NCBI GenBank assembly: GCA_963837515.1 | Contig: CAWINT010000012.1 | Span: forward strand, 186,001-250,000 | Direction of reading: 5' to 3' | Source of the DNA: RYN-230 sp963837515 | GTDB lineage: Bacteria; Actinomycetota; Actinomycetes; Streptosporangiales; Streptosporangiaceae | DNA: 64,000 nucleotides | Shown: positions 16,164-24,482 of the stretch, piece after piece | Layout: every line of letters starts with the position of its first letter | How positions within the stretch are numbered: the first letter of the stretch is position 1 | Translations under genes and position numbers: made by a program | Notes under the pieces: model-generated | Databases searched by the model: none | What the model was told of the DNA's origin: nothing | Seen by the model: the letters and a program-made list of their open reading frames with translations, nothing else

Positions 16164-16625
16164 ATGAGCCCTCAGATTGCCACCGCCGAGGTGGTCGGCC
16201 GGGATGCGCTGCTCGACTTCGTCCGGCCCCGGCACCACGTGGTCCTGGTCACCCGGAAGCGGGATGGCTCCCTGCAGCTCTCGCCCGTCACGGCGGGCGT
16301 GGACAACGGCGGCCGCCTGGTCGTGGCCACGTACCCGGAACGCGCCAAGGCGCACAACGCCCGCCGTCAGCCCCAGCTGGACGCCCTGGTGCTGTCCGAC
16401 GACTTCGGCGGCCCGTGGGTCCAGGTCAGCGGCCCGGCCGAGGTGCTCGACCTGCCGGAGGCGCTGGAGCCGCTCGTCGAGTACTACCGGTGCATCGCCG
16501 GGGAGCACAGCGACTGGAGCGAGTACCGGACGGCCATGCAACAGCAGGGCAAGTCGCTGATCCGGGTCACGATCGAGCGCTGGGGGCCCATCGCCACCGG
16601 TGGTTTCCCGCCCCGGCTGGCCTGA
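16164..16625 (+). CDS. PPOX-class F420-dependent oxidoreductase-like protein
   Basis: A 153-residue split-barrel flavin/deazaflavin-binding protein. The motif HHVVLVTRKRDGSLQLSPVTAGVD is typical of PPOX-class enzymes that reduce substrates with F420H2 or FMN. ATG at 16164 has GGAGG at 16154-16158. It follows trpS by 91 bp on the same strand. Substrate unknown. Confidence 0.82.
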   Translation: MSPQIATAEVVGRDALLDFVRPRHHVVLVTRKRDGSLQLSPVTAGVDNGGRLVVATYPERAKAHNARRQPQLDALVLSDDFGGPWVQVSGPAEVLDLPEALEPLVEYYRCIAGEHSDWSEYRTAMQQQGKSLIRVTIERWGPIATGGFPPRLA

Positions 16626-16739
16626 TCACCGCGCGCCGCCCGGCCGCCGGCTGGCGTCTCTTTCTGCAACATCCGCCGCGCGCCCGGTTTGTAGGATCGC
16701 AGCACCGGCCCTGTGTGCCCGATGCCGAAGGAGTCATCC

Positions 16740-17063
16740 ATGATCCTTATCGTCGTGAAGTGGACCATCAAGCCCGAGCGCAGCGGCAGCTGGCTGGACG
16801 ACGTGGCCGAGTTCACCCAGGGCACCCGGGGCGAGCCGGGCAACATCTTCTTCGAGTGGTCCCGGAGCGCGGACGACCCGAATCAGTACGTGCTGGTCGA
16901 GGCGTTCCAGGACGACGCGGCCGGGGCGCACGTGAACTCCGATCACTTCAGGAAGTTCGTCGCCTGGGCTCCGGACGCCGTAGCCGAGATCCCGAAGATC
17001 ATCAACGTCCAGGGCGTGCCGGGCCATGGCTGGTCCGAGATGGCCGAGGTTCAGCCCCGTTAG
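16740..17063 (+). CDS. ABM-domain (antibiotic biosynthesis monooxygenase-like) protein
   Basis: A 107-residue dimeric alpha/beta-barrel protein: MILIVVKWTIKPERSGSW, then NIFFEWSRSADDPNQYVLVEAF and HFRKFV. The ABM family includes cofactor-free monooxygenases and small detoxifying enzymes. ATG at 16740 is chosen for the AAGGAG at 16728-16733 and because the conserved strand starts there. Confidence 0.85.
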   Translation: MILIVVKWTIKPERSGSWLDDVAEFTQGTRGEPGNIFFEWSRSADDPNQYVLVEAFQDDAAGAHVNSDHFRKFVAWAPDAVAEIPKIINVQGVPGHGWSEMAEVQPR

Positions 17064-17087
17064 GCGCTGGGGGTTACCGGCGGCCGT

Positions 17088-17798
17088 TCAGCCGCGGCGG
17101 CGGCGCGGGTCATCAGCCGGCGCACCGGAGGCCGGGGCGGCGTCGGCCACCACGAGGCCGGCGTGCTCGGCCAGCAGCGGCGCGACCTCGGCCAGCTGGC
17201 CGGGGCTGATGGTCGCGCCGCGCAGGGCACCCGGGGTGATGATGAGACCAAGCTCGGCGCCGCGCAGGTCGACCTGCTCCAGGGTGACCTGGCTGAAGTC
17301 CACCTCGCGGAGCTGGGCGCCAGGGAACGTGCAGCGCCGCAGCGTGGCGCCGCTGAAGTCCACCTCGCGCAGCAGGCACTGGTCGAAGGTCACGTCGGTC
17401 AGCGTTGCGCCGCGGAAGTTAACCCCGTCGAGTTTGCCGCCGCGGAACACCACCTGGCGCAGCTGGGCGCCCGGCGCGTTCACCCCGGCCAGCGACGACC
17501 CGGTGACCATCGCGTCCGACCAGGTGCTGTCCGTCAGGTCAACCCCGGTCAGCCGGACGGCGGACAGCCACACCTCGCTGAACCGGGCCTGGCGCAGCGC
17601 CCCGCCGGTGACCGCCACCTTGGTGAAGGCACACTCCAGGAACCGGGTGCGCGGCGCGTCCGGGGCGTCGAGGTCCAGCCCGTCGAAGTGGGCACCCTCG
17701 TAGTCCTCGCCCGCGGCCAGGGGGTCCTCGTGGGGTCGCAGCGTCGCGGCGAACGGTAGGTCTTCCAGGCGGTTGACGGCCACCACGACAGTGCTCAT
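17088..17798 (-). CDS. Pentapeptide-repeat protein
   Basis: 236 residues with about 20 consecutive A(D/N)LXX-like pentapeptides (GVDLTDSTWSDAMV, GVNFRGATLTDVTFDQC, EVDFSGATLRRCTF), predicted to form a right-handed quadrilateral beta-helix. Roles in the family range from gyrase protection to unknown. The ATG at 17798 overlaps the stop of the upstream membrane-protein gene by 4 bp (TCAT on the plus strand), so it is the last gene of a three-gene operon headed by a PadR regulator. Confidence 0.88.
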   Translation of the reverse strand: MSTVVVAVNRLEDLPFAATLRPHEDPLAAGEDYEGAHFDGLDLDAPDAPRTRFLECAFTKVAVTGGALRQARFSEVWLSAVRLTGVDLTDSTWSDAMVTGSSLAGVNAPGAQLRQVVFRGGKLDGVNFRGATLTDVTFDQCLLREVDFSGATLRRCTFPGAQLREVDFSQVTLEQVDLRGAELGLIITPGALRGATISPGQLAEVAPLLAEHAGLVVADAAPASGAPADDPRRRRG

Positions 17799-18817
17799 CC
17801 CGGGATCCCGGCCGGGCGGTGCGGGAGGGCTGCCGCCCGCGCCCGGTAGGCCGCATGGCCGGCCACCACCAGGGCGAGGGCCATCCCGGCCAGGGCGCCC
17901 ACGTCGATCGATCCGGCCCGGAACAGCCCTTGCGGTCCCGCGCCGCCCCCAGCCAGCCAGCAGGCCCCGCCGGCCAGGAACAGCGTCATGGCGCTGATCG
18001 CGACGCAGCCCATGCGGGCCAGGTGGCGCATGACCCCACTGGGCAGCTCCAGCCGCCGCACGGCGGCGGTCAGGCCACCGGTCAGGCAGGCCAGTGCCAC
18101 CGGGCTGATGGCCATCCAGGCGAGCTCGCCGGCCGGGAAAGCGAGCAGCGCCGCCGGATGGGCCCAGTAGGACGTGACCGACAAGGTCACGGCCCAGCCG
18201 AACGCGGCGACGCCCCCGGGGACCATGCCCTGCTGCGGCCACGGGTGCCCGCCAGTACCGGGCCAGCCGTTCGCGAAGTGATGGGCGCCGAGGATCAGGA
18301 CCAGGGCGCCGAGCCCGGCCAGGGAAGCGGGGCGGCCCCAGCCAGGTGCGGGGCGGCGGCTGCGGGCCACGGCCCGGCCCAGGTACCAGCAGGCCGGGAC
18401 CGCCGCCAGCAGGGCCAGCACCAGCACCAGCACCAGCCCGGCGGACATGAGCACGACCGCGGCCGTGGTGGCGCGATCCGCTGGGGGCGCCCACTGCCAG
18501 CCGATGCCGAGCTGGGACCAGGCGGTAACGCCGAGAACGAGGAACAGCGTGCCCGCGCAGACCAGGACGGCCAGGCAGGCCCGGACCTCGTCGGCGGCGT
18601 CCGGCAGCGGCCCGCCCAGGCCCGCGTAGCGCAGCCGGGCCAGCACGCCGTTCCCCACCACGTCGGCGGTCCGGCCGGGGCACCGCGGGCGCTCGGCGAG
18701 GTCGGCGATCAGCAGTTCGGCGAACTCCGCGCCGTACCGGGCCCGCCATCGCGGCGGGTACCAGCGCAGCAGCCGGGCCGCCCGGGCCGCGACCGGGTCC
18801 AGATCAGCCCTGGTCAC
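17795..18817 (-). CDS. Polytopic membrane protein with permease-prefix-like N-terminus
   Basis: 340 residues. The N-terminus (LLRWYPPRWRARYGAEFAELL) resembles the cytoplasmic permease-prefix segment common in PadR-linked membrane proteins of actinobacteria. It is followed by about seven hydrophobic helices. Function unknown, perhaps part of a PadR-controlled envelope response. GTG at 18817 overlaps the padR stop by 4 bp (GTGA), and its own stop overlaps the pentapeptide gene. Confidence 0.75.
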   Translation of the reverse strand: MTRADLDPVAARAARLLRWYPPRWRARYGAEFAELLIADLAERPRCPGRTADVVGNGVLARLRYAGLGGPLPDAADEVRACLAVLVCAGTLFLVLGVTAWSQLGIGWQWAPPADRATTAAVVLMSAGLVLVLVLALLAAVPACWYLGRAVARSRRPAPGWGRPASLAGLGALVLILGAHHFANGWPGTGGHPWPQQGMVPGGVAAFGWAVTLSVTSYWAHPAALLAFPAGELAWMAISPVALACLTGGLTAAVRRLELPSGVMRHLARMGCVAISAMTLFLAGGACWLAGGGAGPQGLFRAGSIDVGALAGMALALVVAGHAAYRARAAALPHRPAGIPG

Positions 18818-19161
18818 GCCGGGCCCCAGCCGGTGGCCAGGCGGCGCAGCCCGACTTCGGCGACCCGCTGCTGATCGTGCAGGTGGGCCCGCAGGGCGGC
18901 CGCTCCGGCCGCGGTGAGCCGGTAGGGGCGCCGCCGGTCCTCGCTGGGCAGCGGCTCTATCAGGCCTTGCGCGTCCAGCCGGCTGAGCGCTTCGTAGAGC
19001 GTGCCAGGAGCCAGCCGCACTCCGGCGAACGCCTCGATGTCCTTGGTCAGCGCGTATCCGTGTTTGGCCCCGTCAGCCAGGCTGGACAGGATCAGGGTGG
19101 CCGGCCCGGCATACCGGCCATGGGCACCCAGCGACCCTGGAGGCTCTGGCATGGGCGACAT
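18814..19161 (-). CDS. PadR-family transcriptional regulator
   Basis: A 115-residue winged-helix protein: ATLILSSLADGAKHGYALTKDIEAFAGVRLAPGTLYEALSRLDAQGLIE is the PadR DNA-binding domain, with a very short C-terminal helix. It heads the operon with the membrane and pentapeptide genes. Two in-frame ATG codons exist (19161 and 19152). A TTGACG and a TAACAT box 18 bp apart lie just upstream, and the start predicted from them falls near the second ATG, so the message may be leaderless from 19152. Confidence 0.88.
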   Translation of the reverse strand: MSPMPEPPGSLGAHGRYAGPATLILSSLADGAKHGYALTKDIEAFAGVRLAPGTLYEALSRLDAQGLIEPLPSEDRRRPYRLTAAGAAALRAHLHDQQRVAEVGLRRLATGWGPA

Positions 19162-19339
19162 GTTAGCCCGGTAACCGATGTATCGTCAACCGAAATAATG
19201 AGCGGGCCCGTCGGCCCTACCGGGGGCCCAGGGCGGGACGTAACCTGAGGTCAGCACAGGACAGCAGGGTGTGGGGGGCGCCCGGGGCGGTGCGGCCCTG
19301 GCCTACCCACGCCCGGCTGCAGAGGGCGGGGGAACAAGC

Positions 19340-20758
19340 ATGGGCAGGATGTCGCCAGGTGTACTCGCCGCGTCGCACGAGGTACTGACTCCGCTGGAAT
19401 GGCGGCAGCGGGGCCGGGCCCAGCGCAAGACGGTCCCCCGTTCCAGCCACGCCGAGTGGTCGCCACCGCCGGGCCGCCCGGATCCGATCGCTCTCCTGGA
19501 ACAGCAGGCCGAGAGCCGGGTGCCGGACCTGGTACCGATCCGGCACGGCCGGATGGCGGCGTCGGCGTTCGCCTACTTCCGGGGCGCTGCCGCGCCGATG
19601 GGCTGGGATCTGGCGCACCTGCCCAGCACGGACATCCGGGTGCAGTGCTGCGGGGACGCGCACCTGCTGAACTTCGGCATGTTCGCCGCCCCGGACCGCC
19701 AGCTGGTGTTCGACGTGAACGACTTCGACGAGACCTTGCCGGCCCCGTTCGAGTGGGACGTCAAGCGGCTGGCCGCCAGCGTTGTGGTGGCCGCCCGGGA
19801 CAACGGCTTCGCCCTGCGCTCGCAGCGGATCGCGGCGCGGCGCTGCGTCCACGCCTACCGCACCGAGATGGAAAACTTCGCCCAGATGCGGTTCCTGGAC
19901 GTCTGGTACTCCCGGATCGACGTCGAGCAGGTTCGCCAGTTGTTCGACGCGGTGGAGTCGCGCCGGGCGGTGCGGCGCCGCGCGGCGGACATCGACCGGG
20001 CCTACCGGCACACCAGCGTGCAGGCGCTGGACAAGCTGTGCCGCCAGGTCGGCGGTGAGTACCGGATCAGGCCGGTCCCGCCGGTGGTGGTCCGGTTCGG
20101 CATCGAGCAGGAGCCCGGCATCGCCAAGGAACTGCGCAGCGCCATCGCCCAGTACCGGGAGACGCTGCAGGAAGACCGCCAGGAGGTGCTGAACCGCTAC
20201 TACTTCGGTGACTTCGCCCGCAAGGTGGTCGGGGTGGGCTCGGTCGGCACCGAGGCGTTCATCGTCCTGCTGCTCGGCGAGCGCCCGGACGAACCGCTGT
20301 TCCTCCAGTTCAAGGAGGCCCAGGAGTCGGTGCTGGCCCCGTTCGCGGGGGCCAGCGCCTTTGCTCACCAGGGTGAGCGGGTGGCCCGTGGCGAACGGCT
20401 GATGCAGGCCGCTGCGGACCCGTTCCTGGGCTGGACCACCGGCCTGGCGGTGGACGGGTCCTCGCCCCGGCAATACTACGTCCGCCAGTTGCGCGACATG
20501 AAGGGCTCGATGAACGTGCCCGCGATGGACCCGCCCCAGCTGACCTACTACGCCGGGCTGTGCGGCTGGACGATGGCCCGGGCGCACGCCCGGACCGGCC
20601 GGGCGCCGATGATCGCCGGTTACCTCGGATCGAGTGACGGCTTCGACCGGGCGATCGAGGACTTCGCCATCGCCTACGCGGAGCAGAACGACCTGGACTA
20701 CCAGCGGTTGTGCAGCGCCATCGAGGCCCGGCGGCTGCCAGCCATCGAAGGCCTGTAA
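19340..20758 (+). CDS. DUF2252 family protein
   Basis: 472 residues matching DUF2252, a family of unknown function with a distant protein-kinase-like fold. Marks include FAYFRGAAAPM, CGDAHLLNFGMF, VFDVNDFDET, FEWDVKRLAASVV and YYVRQLRDMKGS. The GDxHxxNF and NDFDE segments resemble kinase-type catalytic and metal loops. ATG at 19340 follows a G-rich segment. It stands alone. Confidence 0.88.
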   Translation: MGRMSPGVLAASHEVLTPLEWRQRGRAQRKTVPRSSHAEWSPPPGRPDPIALLEQQAESRVPDLVPIRHGRMAASAFAYFRGAAAPMGWDLAHLPSTDIRVQCCGDAHLLNFGMFAAPDRQLVFDVNDFDETLPAPFEWDVKRLAASVVVAARDNGFALRSQRIAARRCVHAYRTEMENFAQMRFLDVWYSRIDVEQVRQLFDAVESRRAVRRRAADIDRAYRHTSVQALDKLCRQVGGEYRIRPVPPVVVRFGIEQEPGIAKELRSAIAQYRETLQEDRQEVLNRYYFGDFARKVVGVGSVGTEAFIVLLLGERPDEPLFLQFKEAQESVLAPFAGASAFAHQGERVARGERLMQAAADPFLGWTTGLAVDGSSPRQYYVRQLRDMKGSMNVPAMDPPQLTYYAGLCGWTMARAHARTGRAPMIAGYLGSSDGFDRAIEDFAIAYAEQNDLDYQRLCSAIEARRLPAIEGL

Positions 20759-20790
20759 CCCGCCTCCGGCGGCTGGCCGGTCCCCGGGCC

Positions 20791-21042
20791 TCAGGGGGTG
20801 ATGCTCCCCGGGGTGGCGCCGGGGTGGCCGGCCTGGCCGGACATGTGCGGGCAGTGCCGGGTGCCCTGGCTGGGGGCCGGCGTGGCCGTGCTGGCCGCGG
20901 CCCGGGCCGCGGCGGCGTTGGCCGTCCCGGACTGGCTGGTTGCGCCGGTGGATGCGTCGGCGACGGTGAGGCCCCAGGCCAGAGTGGCGCCGAGGGCGGC
21001 CCCGGCCACGGCGGTGCCTGCGAGCGGACGGCTGATCCTCAT
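20791..21042 (-). CDS. Small secreted or membrane-anchored Ala-rich protein
   Basis: 83 residues with a signal-like N-terminus (MRISRPLAGTAVAGAALGATLAWGL) followed by an Ala/Thr/Ser-rich region and HCPHMSGQAGH near the end, which could bind a metal. AAGGAG lies 7 bp before the ATG at 21042, supporting that start over the longer frame. No family recognised. Confidence 0.6.
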   Translation of the reverse strand: MRISRPLAGTAVAGAALGATLAWGLTVADASTGATSQSGTANAAAARAAASTATPAPSQGTRHCPHMSGQAGHPGATPGSITP

Positions 21043-21198
21043 GGTGATACTCCTTGCTGGTTCAGCACCGGCAGCGGCCCGGCCCCGGCCGACGGCCCGG
21101 CGGGCCACCTGCTCCCAGCAGGCCACCCGGAGCTGGGTGGCCGGTAACCCGTGCCTCTCAAGTCCCGCTGAGCGGCGCGGATTCCTGAGGATGGCGGC

Positions 21199-22884
21199 TC
21201 AGCCGGGCGGCCGGTGGCCGGTCCAGATGGCGCGGACCGTCTCGATGGTGTCGGCCTCGGTGGCCGGCTTGTCCGGCCGGTGCCGGAGCACCCGGGCGAA
21301 CCGCAGCGCCACGCCGCCGGGGTAGCGCGGGCTGGCCTGAACCCCGTCGAAGGCGACCTCGACCACCAGGTCCGGCCGGACCCGGAGCACACCGTAGGCG
21401 TTGCGCCGGTCATCCCGGGGCGGGACGGAGCCCGGTTCCGCCAGCTCCAGCAGTCGCTCGGTCTGCCAGCCCAGCATCTGGTCGGTCAGGCCCTTGAACG
21501 TCTTGCCCAGCATGACGAAGCCGCCGGTCTCCGGGTCCCGGGCACCCAGGTGCAGGTTGGACAGCCAGCCACGGCGGCGGCCGTGCCCCCACTCCGCGGC
21601 CAGCACGACCAGATCCAGGGTGTGCCGCGGCTTGACCTTGATCCAGTCGCTGCCGCGCCGGCCCGCCGCGTACGGCGCCTCCAGGGACTTGACCACCACT
21701 CCCTCGTGTCCCCGGGCCACCGCGTCGGCGAAGAACCGCTCGGCCTCGGCCAGATCCCCCGTCACCACGCGCGGCACCCGCAACTCCGCGGGCAGCAGGG
21801 CGGCCAGCAGGTCCTGCCGCACGGCCGCGGGCTCGTCCACCAGGTCCCGGCCGTCGGCGTGCAGCAGGTCGAAGAAGAAGGGAGCCAGCGGGGTGTCCCG
21901 GCCCAGCCGGCCCGCCGTCCCCTGGGTCCCGGCCCGGCTGGCCGTCACCTGGAACGGCCGGGCCCGCCCGGCCGGATCCAGCGCGATCGCCTCCCCGTCC
22001 AGCACCAGGGCCTGCGCGGGGCTGCGCAGGACCGCGGCGGTGATCTCCGGCAGCCGGGCGGTGATGTCGTCCAGGCTCCGGGTGAACACCCGCACCTCTG
22101 GGCCGTCGCGGTGGACCTGGATCCGGATGCCGTCGATCTTCCACTCCACCCCCGCCGGGCACAGCCGCTCGAAAGCGGCGGCCACGGTGGGCGCGGAGGC
22201 GGCCAGCATCGGCCGCAACGGGCGCCCCACTTTCAGGCCGAACGCCCGTAGCGCCGCCGATGCCGCCCCCGTCGGCCTATCGTCCCCGGCGCCGGTGCCA
22301 GGGAAAGGGGTCGAGGCGGCGGCCCGGGCGGCGGCGGACAAGGCAGCCTCGGCGACGGCGGGCAGCGAGCCGCCGAGCATCAGGGCCCGGCGGACCTCCT
22401 CGGCGTTCACCCCGGCCGCCCGGGCGACCGCCTCGGTCATCACCCCTTCCAGGGCGCCCTGGTGCAGTTCCCCGGTGAGCAGCCGGCCGAGGAAGGCACG
22501 CTCGGCCGGGGCGGCCCGGGCGAACAGGGCGGCCAGCAGCCGGCGGCGCTCCGCCTGGCTGCCCGGCCCGGTGGCCGCGCCGATCGTGGCGAACGTGTCG
22601 TCCAGGGCGCTCAGCGTCAGCGGGTCCCCGTCGGCAGGCAGCGCCGCGGGGTCCCGGGTGCCAGTGCCGGCGGCGGGCTCGCCCGGGCCGAGCAGGTCGC
22701 TGAGGGCCGCGTAGCCCACCCCGATCTGCCGCTGACGAAGTTCACCGGACAGGAAGGCGACCGCCAGGCCGATCTCTCCCGGCTCGGCCCGGCGGAGCAG
22801 CGCAGCCAGCTCGTCGATCTTGACGCGGCGCCCGGATGTCCCGGCCACCGCCTCTGACGTGCGGACCAGTTCGCTCAGCAACAC
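21199..22884 (-). CDS. ligB: ATP-dependent DNA ligase (LigB-like)
   Basis: Joins nicked DNA with ATP; in actinobacteria this is a repair ligase beside the essential NAD+-dependent LigA. The N-terminal DNA-binding domain (AVAFLSGELRQRQIGVGYAAL) is followed by the adenylation motif EWKIDGIRIQVHRDG with the nucleotidyl-accepting Lys. Then come VLDGEAIALD, FFFDLLHADG, EGVVVKSLEAPY, SDWIKVKPRHTLDL and an OB domain. 561 residues is close to mycobacterial LigB. I place the start at the GTG of VLLSELVRTSEAVA (22884), although the frame is open to 22905. Confidence 0.92.
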   Translation of the reverse strand: MLLSELVRTSEAVAGTSGRRVKIDELAALLRRAEPGEIGLAVAFLSGELRQRQIGVGYAALSDLLGPGEPAAGTGTRDPAALPADGDPLTLSALDDTFATIGAATGPGSQAERRRLLAALFARAAPAERAFLGRLLTGELHQGALEGVMTEAVARAAGVNAEEVRRALMLGGSLPAVAEAALSAAARAAASTPFPGTGAGDDRPTGAASAALRAFGLKVGRPLRPMLAASAPTVAAAFERLCPAGVEWKIDGIRIQVHRDGPEVRVFTRSLDDITARLPEITAAVLRSPAQALVLDGEAIALDPAGRARPFQVTASRAGTQGTAGRLGRDTPLAPFFFDLLHADGRDLVDEPAAVRQDLLAALLPAELRVPRVVTGDLAEAERFFADAVARGHEGVVVKSLEAPYAAGRRGSDWIKVKPRHTLDLVVLAAEWGHGRRRGWLSNLHLGARDPETGGFVMLGKTFKGLTDQMLGWQTERLLELAEPGSVPPRDDRRNAYGVLRVRPDLVVEVAFDGVQASPRYPGGVALRFARVLRHRPDKPATEADTIETVRAIWTGHRPPG

Positions 22885-23111
22885 ACAGGCATTGTGCCTG
22901 ATCACCCCGACAGTCCCGGGAGGCGGCAGAAATGGCCGAATTTGTTATCCAGGCCGCTTGACCGCTATTGCTACTAAGCGGTAACTTCCTCGGGTCACAC
23001 GCCGCTGTGGCCTATGTCACCACGACGGCGCGGGATCCGACAATGGTGCCGGCTACCCCCGCGGCCCGCACCACCTACCAGCACCATGGACCCCCAGTGC
23101 CAGGAGCCGCG

Positions 23112-23726
23112 ATGCCCCCCAACGACAGTTCCCCAGCCGATACGTCAAGTAGCCGCCCGCAGGGGCGGGTTCGCTGGCGGCGGTTTGCCATCCTGTTCGT
23201 CCCGGCCATGGCAGCCGCCGCTACCCTCGTCGCGCTGACCACCGAAGGAGTGCTGGCCGCATCCATCTCCGTGTCCGGCTCCGCCTTCGAAGTCAGCTCC
23301 AGCCAGCTCAAGGGCACCGGCTTCGAGCAGTTCGGCGGGGCGGTGACGGACAGCAAGGGCGCGCCGCACCCGGTGGCCATCTCCGCGATGAAGTCCGCCT
23401 CGCTGGCTAACCTGTGCCAGAGCATCAGTGTCGGCCCGGTGACGCTCCGGATCACCGCCGGTGGCGGCGGCTCGCCCGCCTCGGCCAGCAACCTCATCGT
23501 CGACTCCGACCAGCTGTCCGGTGACGCGACCTTCAACAACATCACCATCGGCCAGGACGCCGGAACGCTGAACGAGGACCCCGGCGTGACCGGTCCGGCA
23601 GGCAGCTTCGGCCAGCAGGCCGACTCGGTCACGATCGACAACCTGAAGCAGAACACCTGGCTGACCACGGCCGGCACGTTCACCCTGCCCGGTTTCAACC
23701 TCAGCTTCGGAAACGCCTGCTACTAG
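23112..23726 (+). CDS. DUF6230 family exported protein
   Basis: A 204-residue protein with a short cytoplasmic tail, one transmembrane or uncleaved signal helix (FAILFVPAMAAAATLVALTTEG) and an extracellular domain (SISVSGSAFEVSSSQLKGTGFEQFGG through FTLPGFNLSFGNACY). Actinobacterial DUF6230 proteins are commonly encoded next to DUF6114 proteins, as here, and have unknown envelope roles. ATG at 23112 has CAGGAG at 23101-23106. The stop overlaps the next GTG (TAGTG). Confidence 0.85.
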   Translation: MPPNDSSPADTSSSRPQGRVRWRRFAILFVPAMAAAATLVALTTEGVLAASISVSGSAFEVSSSQLKGTGFEQFGGAVTDSKGAPHPVAISAMKSASLANLCQSISVGPVTLRITAGGGGSPASASNLIVDSDQLSGDATFNNITIGQDAGTLNEDPGVTGPAGSFGQQADSVTIDNLKQNTWLTTAGTFTLPGFNLSFGNACY

Positions 23727-24448
23727 TGGAAACCACCGACGGTGACGGTCCCACCGGAACAGTTCCGGTGGGATCCGTCCCCCAGAACGCACCCGTCACC
23801 TTCTGGACGCGGGTGAACCGGGTCCGTTACCGGTTCCGGGCCTGGCGGCGCAGCCGCCCGTTCTGGGGCGGCCTGCTACTCTTCCTCGCCGGGCTGGAGC
23901 TCATCGCTATCCCGCTGCTATCCGTGCTCGTCCACGGCTCGGTGAAGGTCGTCATCTATATCGGCATCGGTGGCATCTTCGGTGTGCTGATCGGTGGCCT
24001 GCTGGCCGCCTGTGGCCTGCTGGTCTGGTTCCATCCGGTACAGCGGGTGTTCTACTCCATCGCCGGAGTGCTGCTGGCGGTGGCCTCCTTCGTGGCCACC
24101 AACCTGGGCGGGTTCTTCCTCGGCATGCTGCTGGGGGTCATCGGGGCCTCGCTCAGTTTCGGGTGGACTCCCAATCCTGGCCAGCCGGCCGGGCCGTATC
24201 GCCCGCGGCGGGCGCGTACCAGGTCACCGGGCGGGCTGAGCGCGCTGTTCGGCGGGTCCGGGGCGGCCGGTGAATCCGAGCCCAGCGGCTCGGGGGACAC
24301 CGTCCCGGAGAGCACGGCTCGGAGAGCACCGGCCCGGAGAGCACCGGCCCGGAGAGCACCGGCCCGGAGAGCACCGGCCCGGAGAGCACCGCACAGCAGC
24401 CCGGCCGGGTGCTCCGGGACACCGCGGCTGGCCCTTCGGGCGGGGTGA
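23726..24448 (+). CDS. DUF6114 family membrane protein, C-terminus probably frameshifted
   Basis: About 240 residues. Residues 25-140 hold a charged segment and four hydrophobic helices (PFWGGLLLFLAGLELIAIPLL and following), which is the DUF6114 core. The polar tail enters a 15-bp repeat whose first copy (24307-24320) has 14 bp. Before it the frame reads PEST; after it the frame reads ARRAP repeats with A-ending codons. If the missing C is restored, the array reads as G-P-E-S-T repeats with all G/C third positions, and the ORF ends at 24486, overlapping the next gene's GTG. So the tail as written is suspect; the membrane domain is sound. Confidence 0.8.
   Translation: METTDGDGPTGTVPVGSVPQNAPVTFWTRVNRVRYRFRAWRRSRPFWGGLLLFLAGLELIAIPLLSVLVHGSVKVVIYIGIGGIFGVLIGGLLAACGLLVWFHPVQRVFYSIAGVLLAVASFVATNLGGFFLGMLLGVIGASLSFGWTPNPGQPAGPYRPRRARTRSPGGLSALFGGSGAAGESEPSGSGDTVPESTARRAPARRAPARRAPARRAPARRAPHSSPAGCSGTPRLALRAG
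24307..24390. repeat. 15-bp tandem repeat with a 14-bp first copy
   Basis: Unit ggagagcaccggccc. The first copy is 14 bp (24307-24320), then four perfect 15-bp copies run to 24380, and a partial copy ends at 24390. It lies in the 3' part of the DUF6114 gene and changes its frame. Confidence 0.92.
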
Positions 24449-24482
24449 GGGGGGCAGAGAACCACGAGGCAGGGAGGGCGAT

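Noticed and set aside
24307..24390. Regular short repeats considered as a CRISPR array
   Set aside because: Units are contiguous 15-mers without spacers, inside a coding gene.
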